Assembly: GCF_030012565.1 (NCBI RefSeq)
Contig: NZ_CP124621.1
Span: 372,001 to 436,000 of the forward strand
DNA length: 64,000 nucleotides
Direction: 5' to 3'
From: Mesomycoplasma ovipneumoniae
Lineage (GTDB): Bacteria; Bacillota_I; Bacilli_A; Mycoplasmatales; Metamycoplasmataceae
The stretch's first letter is position 1; each line of letters opens with the position of its first letter. The notes under the pieces are model-generated. The model was not told the DNA's origin. It did no database searches and was given only the letters and a program-made list of their open reading frames with translations. Positions 8,948 through 20,962 of the stretch are shown here, in pieces. Made by a program: the position numbers and the translations under genes.

Positions 8948-11900
8948 ATGGCGAAGAAAAAAGTTAATAAAAATGGAAATAGTGCAAAAAATAATAACTT
9001 AAAGCCATGAAAAATTGGTACTGCTATATTCGCATATATCAAACCTTTTATAGAAGATTTAGGCCCAATAATCGACAAAAAGCATTTAGATTTTAAAGTT
9101 GAAGATACTAACAAAATAGTTCCTTGCTCACAATTTGCACACAAAAAAATTACTACTAAAGATTGAAAACGACAAAAACACATAGCCAAGTCAACGTTTT
9201 GACAACGTGTTGCCATACTTGAAAGTCTTCAAATTGTATCTATAAATAAAAAAAATTATCCTCCTCTTATTAGACTTAAGATTAAGAAGGATTTAGCCAA
9301 TTTTTATAAACAGAATCGAGATGAATGAGATGGAAATTCAACTTTTAGGCATAATCATATTAAAAATATCGCCTTAGATTTATTTGAAAAATTTATATCT
9401 TCATTCAAAAAAGCAAACAAGGCGATTGATAAAAAATTAAATTCAATTTGTTTTAATTTACTTTTATCTTTTGATGCTTTGTATCTTAATAGCAAATATA
9501 AAGAAATTTTAGTAAAAAACAGTGGTAAAAATGATGCTGTTATAAAAGGTGCTATTGAAAGTTTCGGTAGCTTTTGAAAACCAATAACGGAAGATATAAA
9601 AGGCGATAAACAAAGAAACACCCTCATAAGCAAAATAGAAAATTATCTACAAAAAACAATAGAAATTTTAGAAAAGGATGAAATTGAAAATTCGCAAGAT
9701 TTAGTAGTCGACAATAAAATAAAAAATAATGAGTCTAAATTCATTAACACAGAAGATTTAGTAATAAAAGATGAAAAACTAAATAAAAATAATAGCAAAG
9801 TTCTTGATATGAAAGATGAATTTGAAGCTATTGATGTGAAAGATGAAGACGAACATGAAGACGAAGATGATGAACCAACAAAAAGTAAAACTTCTATAAA
9901 TAAAAGCTGGATTAATGAAATAATGAAGGCTGAAATAAAAGAAGATTACAAAAAAAATGATAATAATATTAATTTAGTCAGAGAAAAAAGCAAAAATGTG
10001 TCTTCAGAAACAATAACAGTGCAAGAATATTTACAAAAATTTCATGAATACAAAATCTATTTACCTTTTTTTCAAAGAAATTATACTTGAGATACTGGCC
10101 TAATAGCTAATTTTTTTGACCTAATTTTCAAAGAGTTTGATACTAAAGAAGATTTTTTGTTTTTAAACACGATTATTTTTGCAGAAAAAAAAGCAAGCGA
10201 AGGGTTTTGAATTGTTGATGGGCAGCAAAGAACTGTTTCTATTATCTTAATTTTGATCAGTATACTAAAGATGGCAAGCCATCCTGACGAAAATATATTT
10301 TTAGAACAGCCTAGCATTTATCAAACAATAAGCAAAATATTAGTAAACTTTTCTAAAAACAATAGCCAATATACCCCTTTGCTGAATTTTTTTAAAAATA
10401 ATGAAAAAATGGACAACACTATTTTTTCCAGAAATATACAAAAAATTTTAGAAAAATTATGAGAAATTAAAATTAATAAAAACTCACTAGACTGAATAAA
10501 TGATTTTACAAATTTTATTCTGAATAAGGTTTTATTAACATTAATTAGAATTTCGGAAATTAAAGATGAGCAATTTGCAAAACTTTTTATTAGTATAAAT
10601 GTTCAATCAAAACCAATTGATGTGGTTGATTTAATCGCCTCTAGGGTAAATGAAGAATCCCAACAAGAACAAATTCCATATGTCAAACTGATACAACAAT
10701 ATTTTGGTGGAGAAAAAGAAAATAAAAAGAAACTAGGGGCATTTTTACAAAATCAACAATATTTTATTGAGGATGAATTCAATACCCAAAATACAGAGAA
10801 TAATTTATTTTCCTTATACCAACAACTTGATAATTTATTAAATAAATGAACAAATAACAGGGCATTAACTAAGGAAACGCTAGAAGAATTTGTTAAAAAG
10901 ATATTAGTCTTTGAATATGCATATGTCGGACATATAAATTTTTTATTAAATCAAACAGATATAAATGACACTAGCTTAGAACTTTTAATCCAAAAATTTA
11001 AAGACAAAATTAATACAAATGAACTAGCTTTTATAAATTTACAAATCAATATGATTTCAAAAAAAGGTGCTAACAACCCCTATTCATTAATAATCCAAAG
11101 TGCAATAAAGGAATTTGGGATTTTTGAAGATAGTCTAAACTCGACCAACAAAAAAGAAAATTTGGAGTTATTTAGTTCTGTTTTATTTCAAATTGAAAAG
11201 TCTAAAATTATTTATTACAGTAATTTTCGTGGCCAATCATTAAGAAAAGGAATCTATACTATGTTGTTGCAACAAAAAAATAATCCAAGTTTTTTAAAAA
11301 ATGACAAAGAACTTTATCACAAATTAGTAGAATCGTTAACAAACGAAACTGATAAAGTTAACTCTAACGATTTTAGAAACTACATAGAAAATGAAGACAA
11401 AAATGATAAAAATTTGAAAAAAAATGTTATTTTGAGAGTACGAATTAGCCTTAGAAAAAACGGAGAAATTCATCCAAAATATAAAAAGAATAAACATTTT
11501 GGGACTGAATTTACAAGTCAATTAACAAATTTATACAATAATATAGATGATCCTATTTCAGTTGATCACTTTTTTCCGCAAAAACCTAGCAAAGATTATA
11601 ATATAGGTTTTTTAATAAATAACGACAAAAGTTACCAAGAAAAGTATAATAAAATAGTACAAAAAATTGGAAACTTAATACTTCTTCATAAAGATACTAA
11701 TTCAAGAAAGCAAAATAAAACTTCTGAACCAATCTGTCAAAATATACAAGATGTTTTGATTCAAGGAGTTACTGATATAAACGGAAATTATATATTAGAA
11801 AGTCTTTGCAATAAAGGTCTTTATTATGAAATTGCCCCTGCTGATAAGAATCATAAAAAACTCGAAAAATATAAAGAGGATTTTAATAAAATTGAAAAAT

Positions 11901-11977
11901 TAATTAATAAAAGAACTGACCAAATATTCAAGATTTATTTTGAAATTTTCTTTAATAAAAGAGAAAAAACTAAATAA
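8948..11977 (+). CDS. Large DUF262/DUF1524 (GmrSD-like) putative restriction or defence nuclease
   Basis: A 1009-aa protein, open through many TGA-Trp codons, with ribosome site AAGGAG. The N-terminal 270 residues have no motif I recognise and may be DNA-binding. A Lys/Asp/Glu-rich linker spans about 270-330. A DUF262 (GmrS-like NTPase) domain starts near 357 with LPFFQRNYTWD and has the signature IVDGQQRTVS near 421. A DUF1524-like (GmrD, His-Me finger) region follows near 870: SVDHFFPQKPS, then GNLILLHKDTNSRKQNK near 907. This is the full domain order of GmrSD/BrxU-type enzymes, known for cutting modified DNA, plus an extra N-terminal domain. Tight linkage to a cytosine methyltransferase suggests a restriction-modification pair or a modification-dependent partner. 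Biochemical specificity is unknown. Confidence 0.8.
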
Positions 11978-12102
11978 ATTAAAGCGTTTTTTATAGTGTT
12001 AAGTTCTATTTTTGGCCTTGGTTTGCAGTTTATTAGCAAGAATAATTTAAATTAAAACTATTTTTAAATAGTTAAGACTAACTAAAAACAGTTAAAAAAT
12101 AA

Positions 12103-12130
12103 TAAAAAAATAGCTAGCGCTATCTTTTTT
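12103..12130. terminator. Bidirectional terminator between converging genes
   Basis: ATAGC-TAGC-GCTAT forms a short stem-loop flanked by seven A on the left and six T on the right, so it gives an intrinsic terminator on either strand. It lies between the DUF262 gene (plus) and the aminopeptidase (minus). Confidence 0.6.
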
Positions 12131-12151
12131 AACTAGATTAATTTAGAATTT

Positions 12152-13525
12152 TTATTTTGTTAAAATGTATTCAACCAGTGTTTTAACCATTACACCAGTT
12201 GGAAGATTGCGAACAAAGGCAGTCGCGGCAATATCTAAATGAAGAAATGGTTTATCTTCGACAAATTCAGCAATAAACATTGCAGCAGATGATGAGCCAG
12301 CCTTACCGGAAAAATCAGTGTTTTTTAGATCTGCTACTTTGGAATCACGAATATTTTGGGCAAAATCTAGGTGTAGTGGCATTCTCCAAATTAATTCACC
12401 AGCTTCTTTTGATGCTTCATTGAAACTTTTTCAAATTTTATCATCATTAGCAAATGCGCCAGTAAAAGTTTCACCAAGAGCAACGCGAATTGCGCCTGTT
12501 AGAGTTGCCACTGAAATAATTTCGGTTGCATTTTCTTCACGAATTGCATATGTTATTGCATCTGCTAAAATCAAGCGACCTTCGGCATCAGTGTTGTTAA
12601 TTTCAACAGTTTTACCATTTTTTGATTTTCAAACAGAATCAGGTGTATTTGCATCACCATTTAGCCGGTTGTCTGTTAGTGGTAAGACGGCAACAACATT
12701 AGCTAGCGGATTAAATTGTGAAAGGGCATCAATAGCAGCAGCACAAATTATTGCCCCTGACATGTCGTATTTCATGTCATTCATATATGTACCAGTTTTT
12801 ATATTATATCCACCAGAGTCAAAAGTTATTCCTTTTCCAACAAAAGCAGTTTTATATTGACTTCCTGGCAGTCCATCATAAGAAATAACAACAAGTTTGG
12901 CATCATAAGTTGAGCCACGATTTACAGCTAAAAGTAAATTCATCCCTAATTTACGGATTTCTGACTCGCCAAGAACTTTTACAGTTAATTTAGGGTTTTG
13001 GGAAATTTTTTTCTGTATTTCAGCTGCTAAAAACTCTGAAGAGGCAATGTTTGGTGGGATATTTTGGTAATAGCGAGCATAATTTACAGCATTATTGATT
13101 ATTTGGTATTTATTAATTATTGGTTTTAATTCATCTAAATAACTCGAGACAACTAAAATATCACGGTATTTTGTTCGCTGTTTATCATATTCTGCTCTTA
13201 GGGAAAAAATATCAGAACGAACAAAGGCAACAACTTCAATTAAATAACGAAGGAAGCTATTTGGAAATTTATCAAAATCAATTTGGATATCTCGTGGGTA
13301 ATTAGCTAGTTTTTGTGCAATTTTGCGAAATCTTGAAGGTGTAAATTCTTTTGTGGGCGAACCTAAATTAATATATGCTTTATTTTGGCCAAGATATTCA
13401 GTGATTGCAAGGTCTTCTTTTAATAGCATTGGGATTTGCGAGTCAAAATAGACAGGTTCGATTGTTATCCTATTTGATTCAAATTTATTGGAGTATTTGA
13501 CAAAAATTTCTGAGAATTTTTTCAT
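12152..13525 (-). CDS. pepA: Leucyl aminopeptidase (M17 family)
   Basis: A 457-aa cytosolic metallo-aminopeptidase that releases N-terminal residues from peptides, fitting an organism that imports peptides through Opp. Metal and catalytic residues are visible: [14 protein letters not shown] near residue 228 (Lys and Asp ligands), DMKYDMSGA near 248, and the diagnostic [13 protein letters not shown] near 307. The N-terminal domain is more variable, as usual in the family. The gene is single, with weak upstream ribosome-site sequence and a promoter-like AT-rich leader. Length is within the family range. Confidence 0.93.
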
Positions 13526-13698
13526 TTTAAATATGTGAGCCTTACTAAATTAATTATATATAGCTTAAAAGTTTGGTTATAGAAATTATAGCCTAAAAAC
13601 TATATTTTTTTGAAAAATAAATATAAAAAAAAGTTATCTTAAATTAATGCACTAATTCAATACAAAAGTAATCTAAAAAATATTAGAAAAATACTAAT

Positions 13699-14304
13699 CT
13701 AATTAAAAGTGGCTTCTAAATACTGGATTTTATAACCAAGTCCAACTCATTTTTCTTCATAAGAAGTCATAACATTTTGACTAACACGGGAAGAATTTAG
13801 TAAATCATTAGTTTGGTAGATTATTTTTCAACCATTTTGTTCTAAGGATTCTAAAGAGTACTGGAAAAATTTTTGGTTATCGGTTTTTAATTTTAGAATA
13901 CCATTTTTTGTTAGTATTTCTTTATAAATATCAAGAAAAAGTTTGTAAGTAAGTCTACGCTTATAGTGTTTTTTCTTTGGCCAAGGATCAGGAAAGGTAA
14001 GCCATAGCTGACTTACCTTTCCGTTCAACATTGACAATAAATTTTTTGCATCACAAATAAGGATGAAAAAATTTATTAAATTATAAGTATCAACATATTT
14101 TAAAGATTTAACAGCAGCAGAGGGAAATTTTTCAACACCTAAAAACTTTTTAGAAGGATTTTCAAAAGCAAGTTTTGTAATCATTTGCCCTTTACCCATT
14201 CCTACTTCTATTATTCAAGAATCATCAACAAATATTGGATTTTCAACTAGTAAATTATGTTTTTGAATTCTTTCAAGTGCATCGGGAATATTTCTTAATC
14301 GCAT
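13699..14304 (-). CDS. trmB: tRNA (guanine-N7-)-methyltransferase
   Basis: A 201-aa AdoMet-dependent enzyme making m7G46 in tRNA. It shows the cofactor motif EVGMGKGQ near residue 37 and the family hallmark TFPDPWPKKKHYKRRL near residue 108, followed by LKTDN. The start ATG at 14304 gives MRLRNIPDALERIQ, the typical N-terminus; the methionine inside the GMGKG motif is too far in. In-frame TGA codons give Trp in the N-terminal strand (DDSWIIEVG) and at two places near the C-terminus. It follows the acidic-repeat membrane-protein gene by 32 nt and could be co-transcribed with it. Confidence 0.93.
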
Positions 14305-14336
14305 ATTAAAATAGATAACTATTTTTAATTATTTTT

Positions 14337-15200
14337 TTATGAATGGCAATTGATATCATGTTGTCCGCGAATTTCAAAGTGCTCATCAACAATTCCACTC
14401 TCAATTTCTTCAATGGTAAATGTAGTGTGATGAATGTGTTTTAAATTGTGTAAGTCAACAGGAATTTCCATTTCGTGAACAATGTTTAATTGACTTGCTT
14501 GAACTTGTTCAGCGTTAATAATTTCAATTTGTCTTGCAATATCAAGATTTTCTTCTAAATTAACAACAGGTTCTGGTTCTATTTCTACTTGTGGTTCAAC
14601 ATAAACTGGTTCAGCTGGTGCTTCGTAGTAAGTTGGCTCAAAAACAGGTTCTGGCTCAACATAAATTTCAGGCTCAGGCTGTTCAAAAACAGGTTCTGGT
14701 TCTACATATTCTTCAGTTGTTTGAACTTGTAAATCTAATGGTTCATCAAAAACAGGTTCCTGTTCCATTGGTGCAATACTTACAGGTTCAGGTTGTTCAA
14801 CAGGAGGATTATCAAATTCGTTTTCTAATTCAGGGTTATCTTCAACTTCTGTTCCTCAATGAACAATTTTAACACTTTTTCCGTCTCGAAGATCAGCGGT
14901 GAAAATCATAATTAAGGTGATTATGTTTCAAATTACAGAAAGACCAAGAATTACTCCACCTGTGATTGTTAAAATTTGGACATCTCTTGCAATTTCGTCT
15001 TGGGCTGTTGATCCTAAATACATCATTTGGGAAATGAAAATCATTAAAAGACCAACGAGAGTAAAGGTAAATCTAATAATTGCTAGACTTATTCTACCCA
15101 AATACCAAAAACCAAACCCAAACAAACCAAGAAAGAGCTCATTGTAAAATGCGTCGCTTTGCAATAAGCCATCTTTCCTTTTTTTGTCTAAATATGCCAT
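14337..15200 (-). CDS. Membrane protein with acidic Pro-Glu-Val repeats
   Basis: A 287-aa protein with ribosome site AGGAG. The first 115 residues carry three hydrophobic segments (near 20-45, 47-65 and 80-105). The remainder is a hydrophilic, strongly acidic domain with imperfect repeats built on VEPEPVFE and QPEPEIYVEPEPVFEP around residues 135-200, ending in a His-containing tail (LHNLKHIHHTTF). Function is not recognised. The topology suggests a membrane anchor with an acidic proline-rich arm; which side it faces is unknown. The repeat coding region produces a long shadow frame on the plus strand. Confidence 0.75.
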
Positions 15201-15339
15201 TTTTACTCCTTTTTTTTAAAAAATTAGGTATTTTATATTTCTTGAAAGAATCTAAAAATTAATTTTATCTATCGATTTAAAATTATACATGAAAATAAAA
15301 AAAACCAATAAAAAAATAAAATTTTTTTAATAAACTATC

Positions 15340-16281
15340 TTACTTTTTTTGAAAATCGACTAGAGTATAATATAAAACATTTCCGCCAAGATTTTCTTCA
15401 AAAATTAACTTTTCAACAAGAGGAACGCTAACACCTTCAACACCGCTTCGGTAGTTTGTAGTAATTCTTGCATATTCTTGTAGTGGGAATTTTTCAGTTT
15501 TTTGGCCGATAAATTTAGGGTAAATTTGAAGTCACGGACTTAAAGTTGCTTCTAAATTAAGCATTTTTTGGTTTTTGAACTCTTTTTTAATAGTTATATT
15601 AAAAATAAAATTATCTTGATTTAAAAGAAAAACTTGATAAGTTTTAGTTTCAATATTTGTCTCTGGATCAATTTCGCTCGGCGATTTTACAATTGCAATG
15701 TCAATAAATTTATTTGAATTAGGTTGATAAAAACTATTTTTTAAAGCTTCATTTCTGAGACCGATATTTAGTTCATCGTTTTGCTGCTGAAATTGGTCAA
15801 TTTTTGCAAGCCCGCGGACAAAAACAGCAGAATTCAAATTTTTTAAGAGCCAAAGTCAATTGTTTTCAAATAGTTCATTAACACTAAATTTAGCTTTTTC
15901 AAACAAAACAGGATTTGAATTGCCCCTTCCAAAGCCACCAATTATTGAATCACTTGGCGAGTTGTTTATTGAGTTATAAAAACTTAAATTAAAGGCTAGA
16001 TCATTCAAATAGTTATCAGAATCAATCGTTAAAATTCGGTTTATTAATTGCTCTTTTGAGTCAGCATTTTCATAAATTTTATCTAAAAGTTGATTGATGA
16101 TAGTGTTTTCTAAAAAAGGTTGGGCTTTTTCTGCTTGGACTATATCATTTTTTGCAAATTTTTCGTATTTAGCTTGATAATTAGTTGGTTGACTAGTTGG
16201 CTGAGTGCAACTAGCTAAAAAACCAGCTGATAAAAATGTTAATAAGTTAACGGAAAATAGTAATTTTTTATTTTTTTTCAT
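15340..16281 (-). CDS. Prolipoprotein, last gene of the ABC-lipoprotein operon
   Basis: A 313-aa protein with an N-terminal Lys-rich signal, a hydrophobic core and a lipobox (SAGFLASC, Cys at residue 25), predicting a surface-anchored lipoprotein. The mature part is hydrophilic, without recognisable domains. The start overlaps the end of the preceding lipoprotein gene by 14 nt, so translation is probably coupled. It resembles the preceding gene in carrying a WLFLLEN/WLWLLKN-type segment (residue 143 here), suggesting distant relationship. Two TGA codons read as Trp. Stop TAA at 15340-15342. Confidence 0.8.
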
Positions 16282-18328
16282 CTTTTTCCTTAAAAAACAT
16301 TTGCGCAGGCAAATTATAACGGAATTTTTTTACAAAATCATTTTCAAAATCATGATAAGCTTCCTGAGAGGCATGATAAAGTGCTTGGTGGAAAATTTCG
16401 GTAAGAACTTTGGCCGAAATTTTATTTTTTGTTTTAGGAAAATGATATACAAAAGGATTTAGACTTACTTTTGGCTCTGAGCCTGAATTATCAACTCTTA
16501 AATTTATTAATGTGTTTTGTTTTAATATATAAAGATCTTTATAATTACTTACAAATCTTGATGTGTCACCTTCAGAAATTGACTCAAGATATTTATTTGC
16601 ATAATAAAAAGGCTCGGTAAGATCTTCTTGGTCTTTAACAAGTTTTTTAAATTCATCACTGTGAGCAACTTTTATACTACCATCTTCGTTAAATTGATCA
16701 GGAAATGAGTATCATTTATAAAAATCAAGTCTAAGTTTGTCAAGTCTTTCAAGAATAAAAAGTCAGTTTGTATCAACAAAGTTTTTATATTCTTCAATTG
16801 CGGCTTCAAAATCTGGACCATCAGTATTATTTAATTTTTCTTGAATTTTTTTTCATTCAGCCTCTAATTTTTCAATGTTTTCTTTTGCATAGTAAGCATT
16901 AAAAAATTGGACTTTTTTGTTTTCATTATTTGGTCAAATAGTATGAAAAATAAAGTCAAAAACACGGCGATTATTGAATTCTTCAGCTGTTTCATTTTTT
17001 ATTTTAATGTCCAATTTTTCATCAATAAATTTAGAATAATTGTCCATAAAAGCTGAATTTTTCTTTGACGGTTCTTCAGGTTTAGTACTAATATCGCTAC
17101 CTTTTTCCAAATCTATTGAATATAAACTGTATTTGTGAAATTTATAAGGAGAATTAAATAAAGAAATATCAGTAGTAATATTTGAGAAAAAATTAGAGCT
17201 AGTTAGATCATTTTTTTCATTAAATAGCTGATTTTTTACAGTGTTTTCGAGATTTGCAAGATCATTTTTATACTTTTCTTCAAGTTCAGCAAGCTCTAAA
17301 TTAGGATCAGAAACTTCTTGACCTGATTTTTTTTGATCAGGATTAGTATCTACGTCTTGAAAATTTGTGGCTCTAACGTTTCGTCGGGTTCCAAAAGCTC
17401 GACGATTGGTTTTTTCTATGAATTCTCTTTGTTGAGGTGTACATGCGCTTAAATTTTCAGCACTACAAAAATTGCTTTCATCCTCGTCCTCTTCGTCTTC
17501 AGAATCAAGGTTTTGGGTGCTTTGACTTTTAAATCTAGCGATTTTGTCTTGTAATTCGGCCTTTTTTTCTTCAAAATCATCGGTTAGATTTTCGCGTGCG
17601 GTCTCAAGTTTATCTTTGAAATACTTTTGTTCTTCAGTTTTTACTCAATTTTCGATGGCATTTGCAAAAGAAAAATTATCAGCAATTTGATCTTCAAGCA
17701 CAAACATATTATAGTCAAGTTTTGTTTTTAACTCGTTATTAGTTTCAAAAGCGGTGAATCTAATAAATTTATTTTTGTCAAAAATCAAATAATAAACGCT
17801 ATTTTTATCAAATTGATCGGCTTCTCTGTCAATTTTAACAAAATCAAAATTTTTATTTGTAATTTTGATTTTGTTATCTTTTAGCAAATTTATTTTTTCT
17901 TCATTAGCATTTTTGACAAATCTTCCGGTGTAAGGATTGAAAATAAAAGATAATTTGTCAATATTTTCAAGTAAAAAAAGTCAATTTCTTGATAAATATG
18001 AATGAATTGTAAATCGCGAATTTTCGCGTGTTTCGGTGTATTGATCTTTGAAAAAAGTAAAATATGGTCTTGAAAAAATAAGAGAATATTTTAATTCGCT
18101 AGTTAATTTTGGCAAATTTAGATTAATTTGGTTTGAAATATAGTCTTGTTTTTGAAGTTCGTTATTAGAAAAAACTGAATTAACAAATTCCTGAAATTTA
18201 AGATTTGTAAGCAATGATTTATTCTCGGGTTTTGGTTGAGATTCGTAAAAATTATAAATTCCGCTGCAAGAAATAAACAAAAAAGAGGTTGGCAGTGTAG
18301 CTAAAATCAGTAATTTTTTCTTCAACAT
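16268..18328 (-). CDS. Large prolipoprotein of the ABC operon
   Basis: A 686-aa lipoprotein: signal peptide, then lipobox SFLFISC with Cys near residue 21. A very acidic stretch (SEDEEDEDES) and a CSAENLSACTPQQ segment with two more cysteines lie near residues 270-300. Segments WLFLLENIDKLSF (near 116) and WLFILERLDKLRLDF (near 525) look like internal repeats of one module. The start is 1 nt inside the ATPase stop codon. No enzymatic motif is seen. Position after an exporter-type ABC pair suggests a partner or substrate of that transporter; this is inference. Confidence 0.8.
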
Positions 18329-19044
18329 TATTTAGTAGTCCCCGTATTTAATATATATTTTTGGTACATTTTTTGCAGATTTTCTGTTTTTTGACCACAG
18401 TAGTAAATTTGCCCTTTATTTATTAGTGTTAAACTATCAATTAAAGAATCAATTTCTTGCAAATTATGACTTGAAAGGAAAATTGTTTTTCCTTGTTTGT
18501 GTAAAATTCTAATAATTGCTAAAAATTCACTTCGCGCTGAAGGGTCTAAGTTTGAAAAAGGTTCGTCAAATATTATTAGTTCTGGATCATGAATCAAAGA
18601 CTGAACAAGCATAATTTTTCTTTTTTGCCCTGAAGAAAAGTTAAATGGTTTTAATTTTGCTAAATCTTCAATTTTTAAAAGTTTTAAATAATAGTCAATT
18701 TTTTGCTTTACTAACTTAGAGTTCATTTTTGACATTAGTCCAAATTCATACAAAAATTCGTATGAATTTAACTCAGGTGGAAAAATTGAATTTTCGGGAA
18801 CATAACCAATAAATTTTTTTGCTTCTGGCAGTTTATTTGAAAAATTATTAATAAGAATTGTTCCTGAAAAATTCTGATATGCATCGACAATACACTTAAT
18901 AACAGTTGTTTTTCCCGCTCCGTTTTCACCAATAAAGGCATGAATTGTGTTTTTTTTAACCTTAAAAGTGACATTTTTTGCCCCTTTTTCGGATTTAGTG
19001 TAGATTTTTGTTAAATTTTTAACCTCCAAAACTCAATTTGACAT
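18328..19044 (-). CDS. ABC transporter ATP-binding protein
   Basis: A 238-aa ATPase subunit. Walker A GENGAGKTT near residue 39, signature FSSGQKRKIML near 141, Walker B LIIFDEPFSNLDP near 162, and a switch His in LSSHNLQEID near 197. The pattern matches the exporter or bacitracin-type subfamily that pairs with polytopic permeases without a binding protein. ATG 19044 is preferred over the internal TTG because it overlaps the permease stop by 1 nt and adds SNWVLEV, which completes the first strand. Confidence 0.93.
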
Positions 19045-20819
19045 TATTTATAATCCTTTCTAGTGTAAATTCGAAAGATGAAATAAACTAAAACTATTGA
19101 AATAAATGCTCAAATTATCGGGTAGAAATTTTTAATTACAACGTGATGATTAGATTTTATTTCCATAATTTGTAAAACTGGTTGGAATAAAAAGTTGTTG
19201 CTTTTTGCTAAATTAAATCTTTTTATTACTTTGTTGTCAACTAGTCTTTGTTCGGCGCTAAATGATGAAAATCCGCCGATTTGATAATTTTGTTGGTCAA
19301 TTTTGACAAAAAATGGCGCTGGATCAAAATTATTTTTGTCATTTTTTAATAAATTATTAAGAACAAAGCTATTTTGTTTATTAAAATAAAGTCAATAAAT
19401 GAGTGAGGTAGCCAAATATATTTTTTTCTGAACTTGGTTTTCAATTTGTGTTATGTCCGGATTTTTTGCAAGAACAACAGTTTGTTCATCAACTAAATCT
19501 AAAAGTTCTTTATCAGTTGAAATGGCCGCTGAAATTTTTTCAAGAATATCTTTTTGGGTATTTTCTTCTGTAAAGCCTTCAAAAAATGTACGCGCGTATT
19601 TGCTAAAAACCTTAGATGAAACAACTTGTTTTATTAAATTTCACTTTAATTTACCAACAAGATCAGATGTAAGCCCGAAAGTTTGGGAGTCCTGTGGAAG
19701 CATTTTATCAAAATTAGACGCATCTTCATTAGCATAAATTATTTCTCGATTTTCAAGATCTTCAAAATGTGAATCATTTTTAAGAGCTCCAGGAACTAAA
19801 ATTACTTCTTGGTTATTTGAAAGTTTATATTTTTGAAGACTTGGAACTGTTGAAAGAAGATAATTTTTTTCTTTTGATTCTAAATTGTTTGCATAAATGT
19901 AATTTTTAAGAAAACTATCCTGATTTCCGGCAGCATTTTCGATTGCATCACGATCTTTTGGTTCAAAAATATTAATTAATTGGTAAGGAATTAATAAATA
20001 AGAAGCTACTTGCCAGATTTGGGCTGCAGCTGAAGAATCGTTTCAAGCTTGTTGAATATAATTTATTTGTCGATCGGTAAAATTAGGGTTATCAACTTGT
20101 TTTGGAATTATAAAAAAACGGTCTTGCTTGTCATTTAAGTAAAATTTTTCGACATCAGCAATTGTTTTTGAATCATAACCATTATGTTCTAAATTAAGAA
20201 TTTCGGCAAATCTATTAATGCTTGAGGTTGAATTAAAAGCTGTTGTTGAGCCAATTAAAATAAAAGGTGCAAATGAAAAAATAGCAATAGCAAGTGATGA
20301 TTTTGAACTAAATTTGTGACTAACAATTACTGTAATTCCGCCAAAAATAGTAAATGAAAAAAATGGTGATAAAAACCCAAATAATAAAGGTGTGTTGACT
20401 TGGTCAAAAAATGAATAATTAATTAAATAAAATCCTATTAATAAAAAATCAATAAAAACTGACCAAATAAGTCCGAAAAATGTTAAAAACAAGATTTTTG
20501 TCGCAATAAAATAGTGACGAGAATATGGTTTTGTGAAAGTTATTATATCAAGACTTTGAGTTGCCAAATCTTTAAAAATAGATAAAAACATATAGGATGA
20601 TATAATTATTGTCAGTGAAAGATTTATAAAAAGGGTAATAAATGAAAAAAGACTAAAATTTGTCTCAGTTGCGTAAAATTTTGTAATTAAGGACAACATT
20701 ACTGTTGTTAAAAAAGAAAGAATAATAAAAACATATACTGCTTTCTTTTTAAAACTTAATTTAAATAAAAATTTAAAATATTGATTTGATCTAAAAATGT
20801 TTGTTCTGACTTGTAGCAA
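19044..20819 (-). CDS. ABC transporter permease with large external domain
   Basis: A 591-aa integral membrane protein. About six hydrophobic segments fall in residues 28-215, then comes a roughly 340-residue hydrophilic domain and a single C-terminal membrane segment near 560-580. This layout resembles ABC-2-type permeases carrying an extracytoplasmic insertion before the last helix. No ATG fits, and the likely start is TTG 20819 with AGAGG upstream. It is the first gene of a four-gene operon whose junctions overlap by 1, 1 and 14 nt. Substrate unknown. Confidence 0.8.
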
Positions 20820-20962
20820 AACGAACCTCTTCTACTTTTCTACTAATTTATAGTATAATAAAATAGTGAAAATTTAAAATTAGAGTCTAAGCTCGACTGT
20901 GTTAAATACTAACTAATTATACCACAAACTGTTAAAAAATATTTTTTACAAAAGGATAAAAT
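20820..20962. promoter_or_regulatory. Divergent promoter region
   Basis: A short gap between the divergent permease operon and the dehydrogenase-like gene. TATAAT at 20854-20859 is a plausible -10 for the plus strand. A TATAAT on the minus strand (around 20924-20931) could serve the operon. Both leaders would be about 90-100 nt. No stem-loop regulator is apparent. Confidence 0.4.

Noticed and set aside
12318-12860. 180-codon plus-strand frame
   Set aside because: Antisense to the conserved catalytic part of the leucyl aminopeptidase, with no ribosome site.
14591-14872. Plus-strand frame rich in Gln, Leu and Val
   Set aside because: It is the antisense reading of the Pro-Glu-Val repeat of the minus-strand gene at 14337-15200.
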